From Diploscapter coronatus (lineage: Eukaryota > Nematoda > Chromadorea > Rhabditida > Rhabditidae), in the NCBI GenBank assembly GCA_964036155.1, contig OZ038422.1:81057201-81121200 (forward strand): a stretch of DNA of 64,000 bases, in the 5' to 3' direction. Position numbers and translations under genes: made by a program. Below are positions 43,837 to 56,299 of the stretch, piece by piece. The stretch's first letter is position 1; each line of letters opens with the position of its first letter. The notes below the pieces were generated by a model. The model ran no database searches. It was not told where the DNA came from and saw only the letters and a program-made list of their open reading frames with translations.

Positions 43837-44679
43837 ATCACAACAATTCTTTAGTCAGAATATTTGTTCTCTAACATTTTTTGAGTTCAATATTTTTCTC
43901 GTTATTCAAGACTTAGAAACTAGAAATCAAAAAATAAATTGCTCATTGTCTGCTTCGTGCCTTATCCACAATCAATTGAGTTAACCGACCAATTTGTATG
44001 AAAGCGACAGCTTTTTGAACAAACGAATATATCGCAGTCTATGGATCTTAATTCTCGTATTCCAAATATTCTGAAATCCATTGTTCCCAAACTGATAGTT
44101 TTATGACATTCATGTCTATAGCAGTTAAGCCCTTACCTGGAGCTTCTAGAATAACCCTTATAACCCAGACGGTATATAAGGACCCGTCATTATCACTACG
44201 TTGCTCTTCTTTGCATATCGTGGTTAAAGCAATAAAGCTATATTGAACTCACAAGCCTACAATCACGCAACTTCAGGATTCAATATCGTCATAGTGTCAT
44301 CAAATATCAAAATCCAGGAAGATATCAAAGAAGATTTGCAACCTCTTAAAAAATAAAGTGAACGAGAATTTGTAAAATCCAAACTTTATTAAGTGCGAGT
44401 TTTCAATTTTACACGAAAGGCATCACACAATTTAGGAATGAGATCGAAGAAAATTTGGGGGGAGCAAATAGTCAAGTCCTAGAAATTATATGAATTCACA
44501 AGAAAAGATGCAATAAGAAAAGTTAAATCAATTAGGGAAAACTACACATTTGAGAAAAAATCAATGTATCAAAGTATGCCGGCTTTAGTGGTACAAGAAG
44601 TAGCGAATTGAATGAATGAATGGGGGAAGGGGAAATGAAAAGTGGACAAGGTATTTTTGGTCGTATTCATCCTGCTCAT
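43837..44679. other. Intergenic region with a possible solo LTR
   Basis: It lies between the Srx gene and the WAGO 3' end. Around 44080-44275 is a promoter-like arrangement: GGTATATAAGGACCCGTC (TATA box) followed about 60 bases later by AATAAAGC (poly(A) signal), starting near TGTTCCC. This spacing is typical of retrotransposon LTRs, but I could not confirm target duplications. Confidence 0.35.
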
Positions 44680-47600
44680 TTAAGCGTTGATGCGTCTGTC
44701 AGCGAACAGAGTGTCAGCATAGCTCAGATCCATAGTGAGTTCTTCTTCAGGGCCATCGCCTCCGGCTTTGCTGAAATTCACTCGTAATCAAAAGGAACAC
44801 AGATAGAAGCAAAAGTGAACAAAGTTTCACTTTTTATTGCTTTAAGCTTTGCAAATTCGGATTCGAATAACGAGTAGTGAAAAATTCAAATCCAATTCCT
44901 GGATCACAAAAAATGCTTACATTTTCTCGCTGAGAAGGGTCGAGCCTCTCTTGGCGTACTGAGTGGCGATGTAGAGAGGAGCGGGGAGGGAAGTGGTCAT
45001 CGTGCAGATCTGATGCAGGTGCGCCAGACCGAAGGTCATCGTCTCCAGAGCGTCCATCGACAGATTCAGGCTGTCGTGCAGCACTGTGTAGCAAGGCGTC
45101 GCCGCAGAACCCTGCAAAGAAGAAATGAGGAAGATTGGGGAATTATGAGATCAGTAATGATTTCTTTCTTTCAGTTCCACAATTTCCAAGACATTTTGCA
45201 TTCTCCTACAATTTTCACTTCTAAACTCTCCACCCAATTCGTGGAATATAAAAAAGGAGTTTGTATATGAAAACGAATGGAGATAAAAAGTGAGTGTAGA
45301 TCGTGGCGAAGGATAACTCTTCTATATGATGATTTATGTACGAAGGAATGAATATGCAGCAGACCTGGAGAGTGATGTGGGAATTGAGGAAGAACTGCTT
45401 CTTGACAGGGTCGGTGAGATGCGTGTCGACCACAATGCCTGCCGAGATGTTCTGGGCGGGCGGACGGTCCGCAGGGTTGATCTGCAATTCAATCAGTCAG
45501 TTTCTTTGTTCATTCCTCCTCTTCAAAAGCAGGGTGGTGGTCGTATGGGAATTTTTGTTAAGCGATCTTTTCTCGCTCCACGCACTCCCTCGCTTTTCCC
45601 CTTTTTCATTTTCCTTTCCGCTTCATTTTGAAATAGAAATTAGAGGGCGCGCGCGCGCGTGTGTGGGGAAGAAATAAAAAGTAAATCGCTTCACGAAAAT
45701 TATTTCCCATCCCTGCTCTTTCACCAACAGACCGATTGCTTGTAGATGCGCACGTTGTTCTGTCGCTTGACAGCCATGATGAACGTCCAACGGGGAGTGG
45801 CGCGGAGCTGGCTGAAGAAGTCGGGGAATCCTCCGTGGACGATGTCGGTCATGACGCGGGTCATCTCGCCCTCTGACTGGCCGGCCCAGTATACCACCAG
45901 CTCGCTTGGCAGTCTGTCGGAGTGATGAGCCTTGTACTGGTTGTACATAGGCTTCAGAATCGCCTCCAGCGCAGGTCTCTTCTGCAATAGACACATCAAT
46001 CAGTTAGTCAAGCCATCTTTACAGGGTCGGGAGGAAAATGGAGATCGTAATCGAGATTTGTGGGGGGAATTTGAAAATCTCTTGAAGATCAAGATCCAAA
46101 TCGATCTTCAAAATATCAAATGGTCTCTTCCTCTGATCTTTATTGAACCGCTCACATCGACGTCCTTGTGGATTGTGAATCCTCCCACGAATTCGTTCGG
46201 ATTGCCCTTAGGATTGGCCGCGTATCCATAGACAGTCCTCTGCTCCTTGCCCTCTGCAGAGGCCTGTGCCACTCCGAGAATCAGTCTGTCCTGCTTCATG
46301 TACTCTGCCGCGTCGTGTCCCAGAATGGGTGCTAGTGTGTAGTTGAGTCCGCCCAGTTTCACGTTGAACTTGCTGACCACGTTCTCCAGCGTCTGTGCAT
46401 TCCTTTGTCCTTCAATGATCTGCAAGCAAATATAAACACATCATTTTCCCATCCGCTTTCCATTCAAATAAGAGATAAATGAATGTTTTTTTTCGAAAAC
46501 CTTTGAAATTTCTCATTTCCTCACCCCCAATTCCCCCATGTAATTCGACCGACCTTCATAGCAGTGGACAGTTTGAGATCCTGATTGGGCACCTGATGGA
46601 GTCGCTCGAGGTACTTGACCGTGCCGTGCACCTGCACTCTGTCACAAGTGACTGTGAAGAGAAACTCGCAGTTGTTCTGCTTGGCTCCGAGAAAGGTTTG
46701 GTTGAGCAGGTCGAAGTTCTTCTGGGAAGTGGTCTGATCGGGCAGTCGGACGAGATCCACGAAGCGAGGCTGAGCGATTTTGAGCCCGCGCTTGTTGCAG
46801 TCGAATACGAAGTTCTCAGCGAATCGCCTGCAACGAAATTAAATCATTCCGTTTGCAAGACTTCAAACTGGAAGCAGCAAGATGATGGCAAGGCAAAGAC
46901 AGACGCTTTTTGTAATATGATATCACGATTTATATCAAATCACAGCATGCATCCTTAGAGACCTGGCAGAAATTTGTCTAAATCATTCCCGTCCGTATCG
47001 TCATTTTAAAAGGACATTATATTCGTAGGAATAGAGTTAGTCAGAAAATGAGCTGGTACCCAGTTTAGTCTATCATACAGCAGATTTGGGTACTACCAGC
47101 TAAAATTCATTGTTTACAAAGAACGTATCTTAAGATTCCTTCAAACTCACATGCATTTGGACTCCTCGACTCTGTCATTGACCCCAGCGAGAAAGAAGAG
47201 TGCCCAAGTGTCGAGTCTGCCTCCAGTCACATATTCAGCTTGTCTGGGAGACCTCCACTTGCCCTCTGCCGCTTTACAGGTCTCCCTGCCGTACTGCATC
47301 CCCGGCTCGAGCATCACTCTCCCATCCACTGTCAGCGGCTTGTCGAGGATCTTCACGCCGAGCGAGTTGACGAAGGGGTTGTTCGGGTTGAGCAGCTGCA
47401 TGGCCGCCATGTTTCTGGTCGTGTCTACGATGCGCTTCGCTGGAGGCATCGCCGAGAGCTGCAAACACCCGATATTAGTCTCTTTTCCGGCTATTTGTAG
47501 TATAGACACTTATCACTTGTATGGTGTAGCGAAAAAGTGCATAAGGATAGGGCAAGTTCGATATTAGATTGTTGATCGTTTCGAGTTCAACAATTCTAGA

Positions 47601-49228
47601 CAAGGATCAACTGACCCTGCATTTCCCTTATCTATGATATGCTGGGACAAAAATTTAGATGTTTCGAAAATGGACTTGCTCTCCGAAAAGATTCGATTTT
47701 CGTTTCGTCGCATCAAGTGAGAATGCCTGCATGTCATTTTCAAGAACCATCTCCTTCATCTGCCCACCTTGACAGCCTGCTGCATGAGTTGGGAAGTCTG
47801 CTGCTGGATGGTGACCCGCTGATTGGGCACGATTTTGCACAACTCGGGCGGGAAGAAGACATCGCTGCGCAGGCGGAGACCTCGGCACTTGACGAGGGGT
47901 AGCTGAGGGTGTTGCAGAGCGATGTTGTATCTCTCCTTGAAGTAGTCCTCAACCGTCACTTCTCTGTCCTTGTAGGAGAATCTGCAATCAATCAATCAAT
48001 CAATCAGTCAAGCAGTCCTTCTCATCCCTTTCCCTGACAGACTCACCTGGTGTTGCTGGGAATCTGTCCAGCGATGATCTCGATGATCTTGAACATCTTT
48101 GCGGGAGGCAAGTGCTCGGTCTGCACGAAGATGCCCCTGACCTGGCTACTGAACTGGGCCGCGTTCGTGTCGAAGTTGCGCAGCTGCAGGTCCGCAGTGA
48201 ACATGCTCTTGTACTTGCTCAGAAGGGGCTCGTGCTGATGGAAACAGGCCTTCGAAGCTGCAAAGAGGCGTGGTCGAATATCGAGAAAACAAAGGAGAAC
48301 AGACCATCGACAATGAGTGCGATGTTGCCATTCTGACGGCCCTTGGGTCCCTCGATGAATGCGGCGCTTTTTGCAGAGCCGGGCAGCAGGACGGTTCCCT
48401 CTGGCATGATCGGGTATTCCTCGCGAGCGAAGCCGAACTGCTTTCCATCGGGCAGGTAGACTTTGCCGTTCTTGTAGCAGAGGAACATGTCGGGATTGGC
48501 GAGGCAGAACTCGTTGGAGGCCAGTTCGAGGAGGCGAATCACCTCGCGGCTGTTGCCCAATTCGCCACGGTGCTGCCCGAACGCAAGCAACTTTTCCTTG
48601 CTCAAGGTGACCTACAACTGTGCTTGATTGCACATTTGCCGTACTATAATTCTATGCTCATCAACTGACCGTGTTCTCGCCCTCCCTTCTGAAGGTCATC
48701 TGCACGTTGCTGAAGTTGGCACACTCCGGGGGCAAGTCCTGCTTTTGGATGATGATCGTGAACGCCTGAAATGGGATCAATTTCGTTCCATTCTTGTTCC
48801 TCCTTGTGACCCACCTCTTTCTGCGACTTCTGAAAAATATCGTAGGGAGTCACCAGGAAGTGTTGTCCGTCGTACCAGAGCGCTTCTTCCCCATTGAATC
48901 GAGAATCGGCATTGGCCACGAGTCCCATCAGCTTGAAGCACTGCAGCTTGCGGTCGAGCAGTAGGGTCTTGTCCTGCGTCGTCCTGGCCAAGTCCACATC
49001 CCTCTTCTCCGCGCTGATCTGACCGACCACGTCCACCCAGTAGCGGTAGCTTAAATTCAACCAACCAATCATTCATTCGTTCAGAAATTCATGAATCAAG
49101 TGTTGTGTAGCTTACAACGTGCCTTCCTGCTGGACGGCGATTCCCCACGCGTTGGTGTCGAGTTTGACTGGCTGCCCTGCCCTGCCTGGCTCGATTGGCT
49201 CGGGGAACGTTATGTCCGTCTGCTCCAT
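44680..49228 (-). CDS. WAGO-class Argonaute, catalytic residues lost
   Basis: Worm-specific Argonaute that would bind secondary (22G-type) small RNAs without cutting targets. Thirteen exons join in phase to 889 residues: 49116-49228, 48815-49049, 48670-48765, 48305-48611, 48047-48257, 47768-47981, 47151-47458, 46554-46827, 46156-46419, 45733-45981, 45365-45481, 44921-45111 and 44680-44770. The start is MEQTDITFPEPIEPGRAG. The PAZ core includes REVTVEDYFKERYNIAL and FPPELCKIVPNQR. MID/PIWI includes FNVKLGGLNYTLAPIL. The catalytic triad is replaced: GVAQAS for GxDxTH (Ala, about 637), YWAGQSEG for YRDGVSEG (Ala, about 707) and YTVLHDS for YHVLWDD (Thr, about 805). LPAPLYIATQYAKRG is typical of worm WAGO/RDE-1-like proteins. 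I cannot tell cytoplasmic from nuclear subgroup. Five donors are GTC-type. Confidence 0.9.
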
Positions 49229-50063
49229 CGCGAATCGGGAAATCCACGAAGTCGACGAAAATCACGCTCACTGACAGAGAAAATCGACTAGAAATGACCA
49301 CTTGCATACACCCCCTTCGGCTCCGTCCCTTTTTCACTGAGACCCGCTTTTTTTTTTTTTTTTTTTAACATTTTCGTTTTAGCATTGTATTTTCGTGATT
49401 TTTTCTTCGATTCTATTTTTGAATTTCATCGTTCTTCTTTTGTATTCTGAAACCTCGAAGTTTTGACGCGCTTTTTGTTCTGCATTTCTCGGGCAGAATA
49501 AAACTCAACTTGCAATTTTCACGGATCTCTCCAACTTGTATTTTTGACTGGCAAATTTGTCAATTTCAACATTTATTTTCCTGGGATATTTTTTCTTTCG
49601 AACTCAACATAAAAACTACCTATCCGCATCGACAGTTGCCGACAAATGCCGATCGATGCGGATAGGCAGTTCTTATGCTGAGGAGTTTTCTATCCTCACG
49701 ACCACTGACCATCCCTCGAATTGTCTTCACTTTTGACCTCACAATTGATTCGAATCTTCTGCGTTCTGGTGGGACAGTAAATTTCTTAATCTTCAACTAT
49801 TGTCACTTCGATGTTGTTCCAATAAGAACTTGTGTCAATCCAAGTTCTGACTGACGCCACACAACTAAAAGCACGGCAATTTATACGTGTGAAAGTGCTG
49901 GCGAGAGAAACAAATTCGATCTTCTGAAAATATCGATGGAGTATCTCTTCTGCATTGTTTTATTCTGAAAGACTATTTTTCAATTGAACTATTCCAAAAT
50001 TGAAGAACACATTAAGGCTTACTAAAACTATTCTTCGAAAAATTATTTCGCTAAATCATTCAA
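49229..50063. other. Upstream of WAGO and of F-box copy 1
   Basis: Divergent intergenic region. About 140 bases of unique sequence and a 20-base poly(T) tract precede the left boundary of the large duplication at 49367. The remainder is duplicated at 57332-58039 and contains a palindromic element. Confidence 0.5.
49603..49682. repeat. Palindromic element, copy 1
   Basis: CTCAACATAAAAACTACCTA at the left pairs imperfectly with GGCAGTTCTTATGCTGAG at the right, and CCGCATCG pairs with CGATGCGG inside. The copy at 57568-57645 pairs better in its left arm. Confidence 0.65.
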
Positions 50064-52406
50064 ATGTCACATCTGTCTCAGGTTTGTACAAATTTTATAC
50101 TCCATAGTTCGTCTATGTATTTCAGACGACGCTGGTAGACTTGCCACCTGAAGTTCTCCAGATAATCTTCTCGCGTCTGTCGATTGGAGATTTGGGCCAA
50201 ATCCAACGAGTTAATAAACGCCTGCATGCCGTTGCGAATGAAATAAGAAATCCAGCTGGAAAGCGATTGGCCTGCAAAAACAGGATTGGAATAAATGTTC
50301 AGTTCGGTGATCGCCATGTTCCTGAAGGCGAACACCAATTGGTATTTCCATTTTTCAATCTTGGAAATTAATCGATTTATTCATTTTAATAGTCGTTATA
50401 AATAAAAATCGAACATTTTTCAAGAGATAAATCTATTTGCCATAAAGTAATATCTATTTCTTTCAGAAATTCAACGAAACTGCCATTATTCATATCTATG
50501 ATCTAGATGAAACAGGTAAGATAATGTTATTGTCAATAACGAAATAATTTATTCAGCCACTACATATATTATCAAAAGATGGTATTTCTCTTGTGATTTA
50601 TATCTTGACTCAGATTTTGTTAAAATAGCGTCATAAGAAAAGTACCTCTTTCATATTCTTCATTGTTTTTGAAGAAAGATTTTTTGCTAAGGGGGCGGGG
50701 CGAAATATGAAATACATGGTACAGAGACGCAGAGTGCAGTGGCTTATTCGCGGGTATCTCTTCCTCTTTCCTCTGTAAAAGTTTTTTGATAGACAAATGA
50801 GTATTTGGATATAATTTTTGATTATTTTATTTAAACCTGACATCAGAGAAACGTATTGTTTAGAAGATCGACCTCATCCGCGCATGACAATTCAAGTTCC
50901 ATGTTGTGATAGACATCCACAACCAACTGAAGAGCAGATTCGAAAAATGCGTCAAAAATGGTCCAGTATGAAAATCGAAGAATTTTTCAAATCATCGCTT
51001 GAAGGTAGGATTTAGAAAAGATCACTGAAATTAAGGCACGAATAAATGAAGCTCACGAAAATAATTCAGATTATTTATTCGACAATAAACCATTTATCCC
51101 AGGTATCTCTGTTCCCATGGAGCAAGTAATAAATTTAATATTCTAGAAATATGTGATTTTGCGAAAATAAATTTAGACATTTTGGACGAGAACTGAAGCT
51201 TTCGATTATCTCAAGGATCTGCTTTTCTATACTTACTATGAGTATGGCTATGTCGATTCACTAACATTGGTAAGTGCTTATATTGATTTTTAATTCGAAA
51301 TACAGATTATTTAGGGAAGTGTAACTAAGGAAGCGTGGATAGAAATGAGAGATTTTTTTGACACTCATAGCTATTTGATTAGGAATAAAACTTCAATAAG
51401 TATCGAATTTTATCCTACCAACATCAGTGAATTCTTTGCATCACCATTCTTTTCTAAAGGTGAGAAAAATTATATTATTTTCGAGATTCTATAAAAAAAA
51501 AAATTAGTGCAAAATTATGTTAATTTAATTTATACCGTATTTTCTCTAATAGAAGCTCCCCCTACCTTTTCGCATTTAGTCAGTCATATCACCCAAAATC
51601 GTATCGAAACATAGAAACACAAAACATTTGATCAAATTTCGAGCTCATATCTCTAATATCCATGCACTTTTATAATGCATTTCTAGCGAAAATTTGGAGT
51701 TCTGGGCCCTCAAAGTTGATCTTCAAAGGGTAGCTTCTATTAGAGAAAATACGGTATCATATTTACTTCGATAGTAAACATCATGAGGTTATGATTTTAG
51801 GCGTTAGATCTCTTTCAATTTTCTATTTCAACGATATTGGAATTGAGCCGAACTACGAATTATTCAGACACGAGACTGTGATAAACGTAGGTGTAGAATA
51901 AGTGCTATTCATCAGATTTTTCGATCTGGTTCATTTAGGCTGAAAGGTTGATCGTTGAACCCTTCGGAGATGGTGAAATGAAATGCTTCGGACTTGATGA
52001 TGTATTTCTTGCCAACATGAAATATAAAAGATTTCATATTGAACAAGTGAACATGACAAATAACTGTCTGGAAATTCTGCTAAAGGTAATTTTTGAGAAA
52101 CTATTTTTAAATTATCGTTATAATTAAATAATTATATTTTTGTTATTTTAGCATTTCTATGAGAATTATAAGGGACACATCGATAACTTGTATTACTCAT
52201 TTGAAATTGTTGGGTCAATCGATTTGGAAAAATCTCTTAAATCTCTACCGGAGTCAGCAATTCAAATTCAAGAAGATGAATTTGCAATAGAATGGATGCT
52301 GACAAATCGACATAACGAAAAATTTCTAATTGGATACGAGCAACTCGAGGATTATTCCATCCTTAGCATACAAGTTATTAGATACTGTATAGAAATTACT
52401 AGATGA
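50064..52406 (+). pseudogene. F-box gene, copy 1, probably broken
   Basis: Same exon plan as the intact copy at 58040-60375. Exons 50064-50081, 50126-50341, 50467-50515 and 50864-51004 encode MSHLSQ, then an F-box (VDLPPEVLQIIFSRLSIGDL and onward, residues about 9-45). After the 51004 donor the intact copy has a 58-base intron. Here most of it, including the acceptor, is deleted, leaving only GTAGGATTTAG (11 bases). Reading through hits a stop at 51013-51015, giving a truncated product ending SSLEGRI. Skipping to the next acceptor also gives an early stop. Downstream exons (51174 to the TGA at 52404-52406) stay open and well conserved, so the break is recent or some unusual splicing rescues it. 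A spliced-out 11-base intron would restore the frame but is far below normal intron size. Confidence 0.6.
51533..51756. mobile_element. TACCGTATTTTC inverted-repeat element, copy 1
   Basis: A 224-base element in an intron of F-box copy 1. TACCGTATTTTCTCTAATAG at the left is the exact complement of CTATTAGAGAAAATACGGTA at the right, and pairing continues through AAGCT. The ends carry TA. No coding frame is present. It is duplicated together with the gene (59527-59750). Confidence 0.85.
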
Positions 52407-53544
52407 CGGAGTGTCTTTTCCACAATATTTCTTTCAATTTTATCCTCTCATCTATCTTTAACTATACTCCGCCATTCAGTAACTACCATCCTGTATCGTT
52501 TATTATTACCTCTACTATAATTACGCAACCGTCCTTTTTTAAATTTAACTTTTTATGAAGTTTTTTTTTTTTTTTTTTTTAAATTGTTACGAAGAGAAGT
52601 GCAGAAGTCTATCATGAGTCGAAGTTGAATAATGAAGTCTTTCATTGGAATTGCGCAAAAATTGATAAATTCGAACAGAATAAAGTTCAAATGTTGTATC
52701 ATGTCGAAAAACAAAATGATCGAATAAAATGAGTAGCGACTTCAGAAGAAATGTGCCGCATAAAAATGGTCATAATTTGCCCCCACTAAGCCATTTTTGG
52801 GGATCTAAAAGCATTCTGCTTGAGTAGATCTCCCCAATCACGCTGATATACAAATTTTTTATGAGTATCAATCCCAAAAATTCATTTGGCATCTCTAAAT
52901 TTAGTGTTAGAGGCTCACTCTATTCAATTGACTATCTTTCTATAGTCTCTCCCTTTCCCACCAGTGCCGCCTAACGGACACTGCTCATTCCTTCTACCTT
53001 TTCTCACTCCTTATTTATCTTGTTCTCTCTCTTCAACCACTAACTATTGGTCATTTAGTCATTCCTTCTTTCCCTAAAATCAGTCTGCATCTCCTCCTGT
53101 CTCCGTCTTGGACGGTCGGTCCTCTAATTCTTCTTCTGAATTCTCTTTCGACGTTGTATCAATAGAAGAAACTTGTGTGACACGTCCCACCCGGAAGTAC
53201 AACAATTAGGCTTCGCCCCTCCACTTTTCTTTACAAACTCGATTCGTTTTGACCGTTAAAAATTAGCATTTTTCGGGGTTTTAGATATTTCTTTAATTTT
53301 TTGTTATTATTGCCATCGTCTAAGGTACTTTACCATGAGCGTTCTCACATCCAATTCGACTACCGTACTCTTAATACCCAAATACACTTGGGGGTCCTAG
53401 ATAAAGGGAACGATGCAATTTGAACTCCATATTTGAACAATCCGTAAAAATTTTGATCGACTATTGAAATTCTGAGAATGATATACTTTCCTGTTTTCTC
53501 GGGTCTTTCTATTTGATTGAGCCTTGAATTTTCAGGGAATAGGA
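52407..53544. other. Intergenic region before the Kelch gene
   Basis: The end of the left duplication (to about 52779) is followed by unique, pyrimidine-rich sequence. A small inverted repeat GGGGATCTA / TAGATCTCCCC is at about 52799-52838. No exon was found. Confidence 0.45.
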
Positions 53545-56299
53545 ATGGAAGTCGACCAAGGGCAGGCATCAACTCCAGCCGAATCTCCCCCAGCTCAGGT
53601 TCAGTGGGACTTCACGAAGCCCCACCTTACCTTCGATACTATGATTCTCATTGCAGGTAAAGATTTGAATTTTCGGTTTTCAGTGATTTTGAAAGGAAGT
53701 ACATTGAAAACTTGCTGATTTCGTTTCTTCAAACTTGCTCTCTTACATGTCATCGAGAATTTTCTAAAACTTGTAAAAATTGTTTTCTAAATTTTAATTT
53801 TGATCCGTTATTGAAAACTTTTCCAAACTCAGTCCAAAACTTAGCGTAAATAAAAATGAGCTTTTTTCTTCTTAAACTTTGAATTTTGGCGTACTATTTA
53901 GAATTCTAAAATTAGCCAAAATGCTAAAATACTGCTAATCCTATCGAATCCAAGTCTGAACCCCCTTTATCTCGGTTAGGTCATGTTGACACATAAAAGG
54001 TGTTTATTCGCACTTGCTTATCACACTTGTTTACGCCTAACTCTTTTTCATGCAATAAGATGTTGGCCTCTTCTTTCGGCTTATGGTTAAGAAATGGGTC
54101 ATAATATCTCGAAATCTTGATGATTTTATTTTGTCAGCATACCTAGAAGCTTCGCGACTTGTCGATTTGCAATTTTGAAACGTTGCATAATTTCCATGCA
54201 ACTTATGGGCAACGATAAAATGAATAATGAAAAAAGCGTTAAAATATTAATTGAAAAATGAAGGTATGAAAATTTTCAGATCGACGACAAAATAGCCTAA
54301 CTGAATCTCCGGCGATCGAAGCATTCAACGTCAATACGCAGTCCTACAGAGCGATCGGCAAATTGAAGGCCATGAGAGATAATTATGCGATCGCCAGGTA
54401 CCTTAGTGTTTATTTAAAAAAAAAAATCTGAATGCTGGAACATAAAGTTATGAATAGAGCACAGGGTGAAGTAGGGGTAAATAATATGAGAAAGATATAC
54501 TCCAACATTTAGATGGTAGTAATTGCTCCAGATACGGTAGTTGTTATCTTTCAAAACGGCCATTGGATGCCTTATCGTTTTCCAAAAAGCAGTTAAAATT
54601 GTTCATGTTCTGCTTTAGTTATGCTGAAGGAAAACCTGTTTAAACTGAAATGAAATAAAAGGTTGAAAAATTTAGGATTATTGTAATTATCATTTCAGGA
54701 AAGGTTTGCTGCTATTCATTATCGGAGGAAAACGCAGCGGAATTTGGCTCGCATCGGTGGAAGTTTACAGTCACAGCAAGAATATTCGAAAAGAGGTATA
54801 GGAAAATCGATAATTTTGGAAGTTGTATTATCAAAATGGCTTTAAATCTCGGCTTTTATTTACATTCTGATAATGATCCCAAAATTCCCGAATTTTTCAT
54901 ATTTCCGGCTTTATTGTCAATTTTATTATCTGATAAAAATGCCAAATCATAAATTCAAATAGAAAACCACACCCAAGATAATATCTCGAAATAATCGTTT
55001 GAATTCCAGACTCCCTCCCCCTTGACGACGGCCAAAACGTGTTGCTCTGCATTGGTCTACAACAACAAGCTGTACGTGGCCGGAGGCTGTCCGGGAAAAG
55101 GCGTCTACACGGACTGTGTTGAAAGATGGGACTTCACGAACAGAGGCTGGGAAGTGATCAACCCGCTCAACTATCCAAGGGCTGACGCCGTACTCATCGA
55201 ATTCGGAGGAAAGATGTTAGGTAAGAAAAGGATATTTTGAAAAATAAACTTTAAATTAATCTGTTAAGATTTTAGATAATGATCTGCATTTATTTTTCTC
55301 TCCATTTGAATGCTATAAGATGGAAGATCGAATTTTAATGAATTACTTCTATATTTTAATTCGAGATTTGATTTAAAAATAAAAAAAAAAAAAAAAAAAA
55401 AACTTCAGCGATGGGAGGCTTCAATGGAGTTAATTGTGAAAAGCGGATGGAGATCTATGACGAAACGAGCGGCAATTGGTTTTACTGCGGCGATATGAAA
55501 GAAGGCAGAGCGGGGTTCGCTGCGACGGTCTTCGAAGAACGCATCTACATCGCTGGGGGATGGGAGTATGTTTATCCTTCTTCCAATTTTTAGCCGAAAT
55601 TTCATTTCTCTAATTCACATAATTCTATGACTTTAAAATGTGGTCTAAATTCTTTTTAGTGAAATTATGACTATTTTTTCTTGAAATTCATTGTTTCAAG
55701 CTATTAAAGAACTTTTTATCTTTAATTTTTATCAAATTCATAATAATTTTGACAAGAAATTTCATCTTTTGCAACATTCATTTTTCTTTAAATTTTCAGC
55801 GGTATGAGAGCACCGCTGAGGACGATGGAGAGTTTGGACCCCAAGTCGAAGTCGAAGAAATGGAACGTCGAGAAGGCGATGAATCTGTCCAAGAAAAACT
55901 TCATTCTGGCTACCATCAAGAATAAGGAGGGCAGGGACGATCACATGCTCGCACTCGGGGGGTACGATTTACCAAGAATAAAAATTCAGGAAAAATAGGC
56001 ATGGAAAGATATTTCTAAAAATTACAGTATCACATTTTCTGTTTACTTTTCATGTCTAGTATCTTCCCATTACGCTCACTCTATTTTACCAGTGATAAGG
56101 GTGTCAATGCAGAATTTACGGAAAAATTATAAAATGCACTCACAGCTTATTTTATTGGTGTAATTTTTACCTTGTTGTCTGGAATGAAAAATTAAATTTC
56201 AAAACGTTGGATTTTAGGGGCCCAATAGATGAGAATTGGGCGCAGAAGTTCGAGCCACACACGCACAAGTGGAGACCGTTCGCCGTCCACCGGCCATAG
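53545..56299 (+). CDS. Kelch-repeat protein, 312 residues
   Basis: Seven exons join in phase: 53545-53656, 54280-54397, 54699-54795, 55010-55220, 55409-55565, 55800-55961 and 56218-56299. The ATG lies six bases after GGAATAG and follows a TTTTCAG acceptor. The protein has repeated Kelch blades with GG pairs and a downstream Tyr/Trp: FIIGGKRSGIWLASVEVYS, LYVAGGCPGKGVYTDCVERW, AMGGFNGVNCEKRMEIYD, IYIAGGWDG and MLALGGGPIDENW. About five or six blades would form a beta-propeller for protein binding. No BTB or F-box is attached. The last exon ends CGGCCATAG, where the final TAG overlaps a good donor (GTGAGAAG). A frame at about 56743 could once have continued the protein, but joining it re-creates TAG. 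The gene sits between the two F-box duplicates. Confidence 0.82.

Larger units (their letters stand above)
49367..52779. repeat. Large direct duplication, left copy
   Basis: Matches 57332-60759 in the same orientation with an offset of 7965 bases at the left boundary. It includes about 700 bases of 5' flank, the whole F-box gene and the 3' flank. Identity is uneven: long stretches are nearly identical (promoter and exons 1-2; the block at 51181-51760), others clearly diverged. Confidence 0.92.

Noticed and set aside
48043..48633. 196-codon frame on the minus strand within the WAGO gene
   Set aside because: It is a shadow in another frame of the true WAGO exons 48305-48611 and 48047-48257, which carry the Argonaute motifs.
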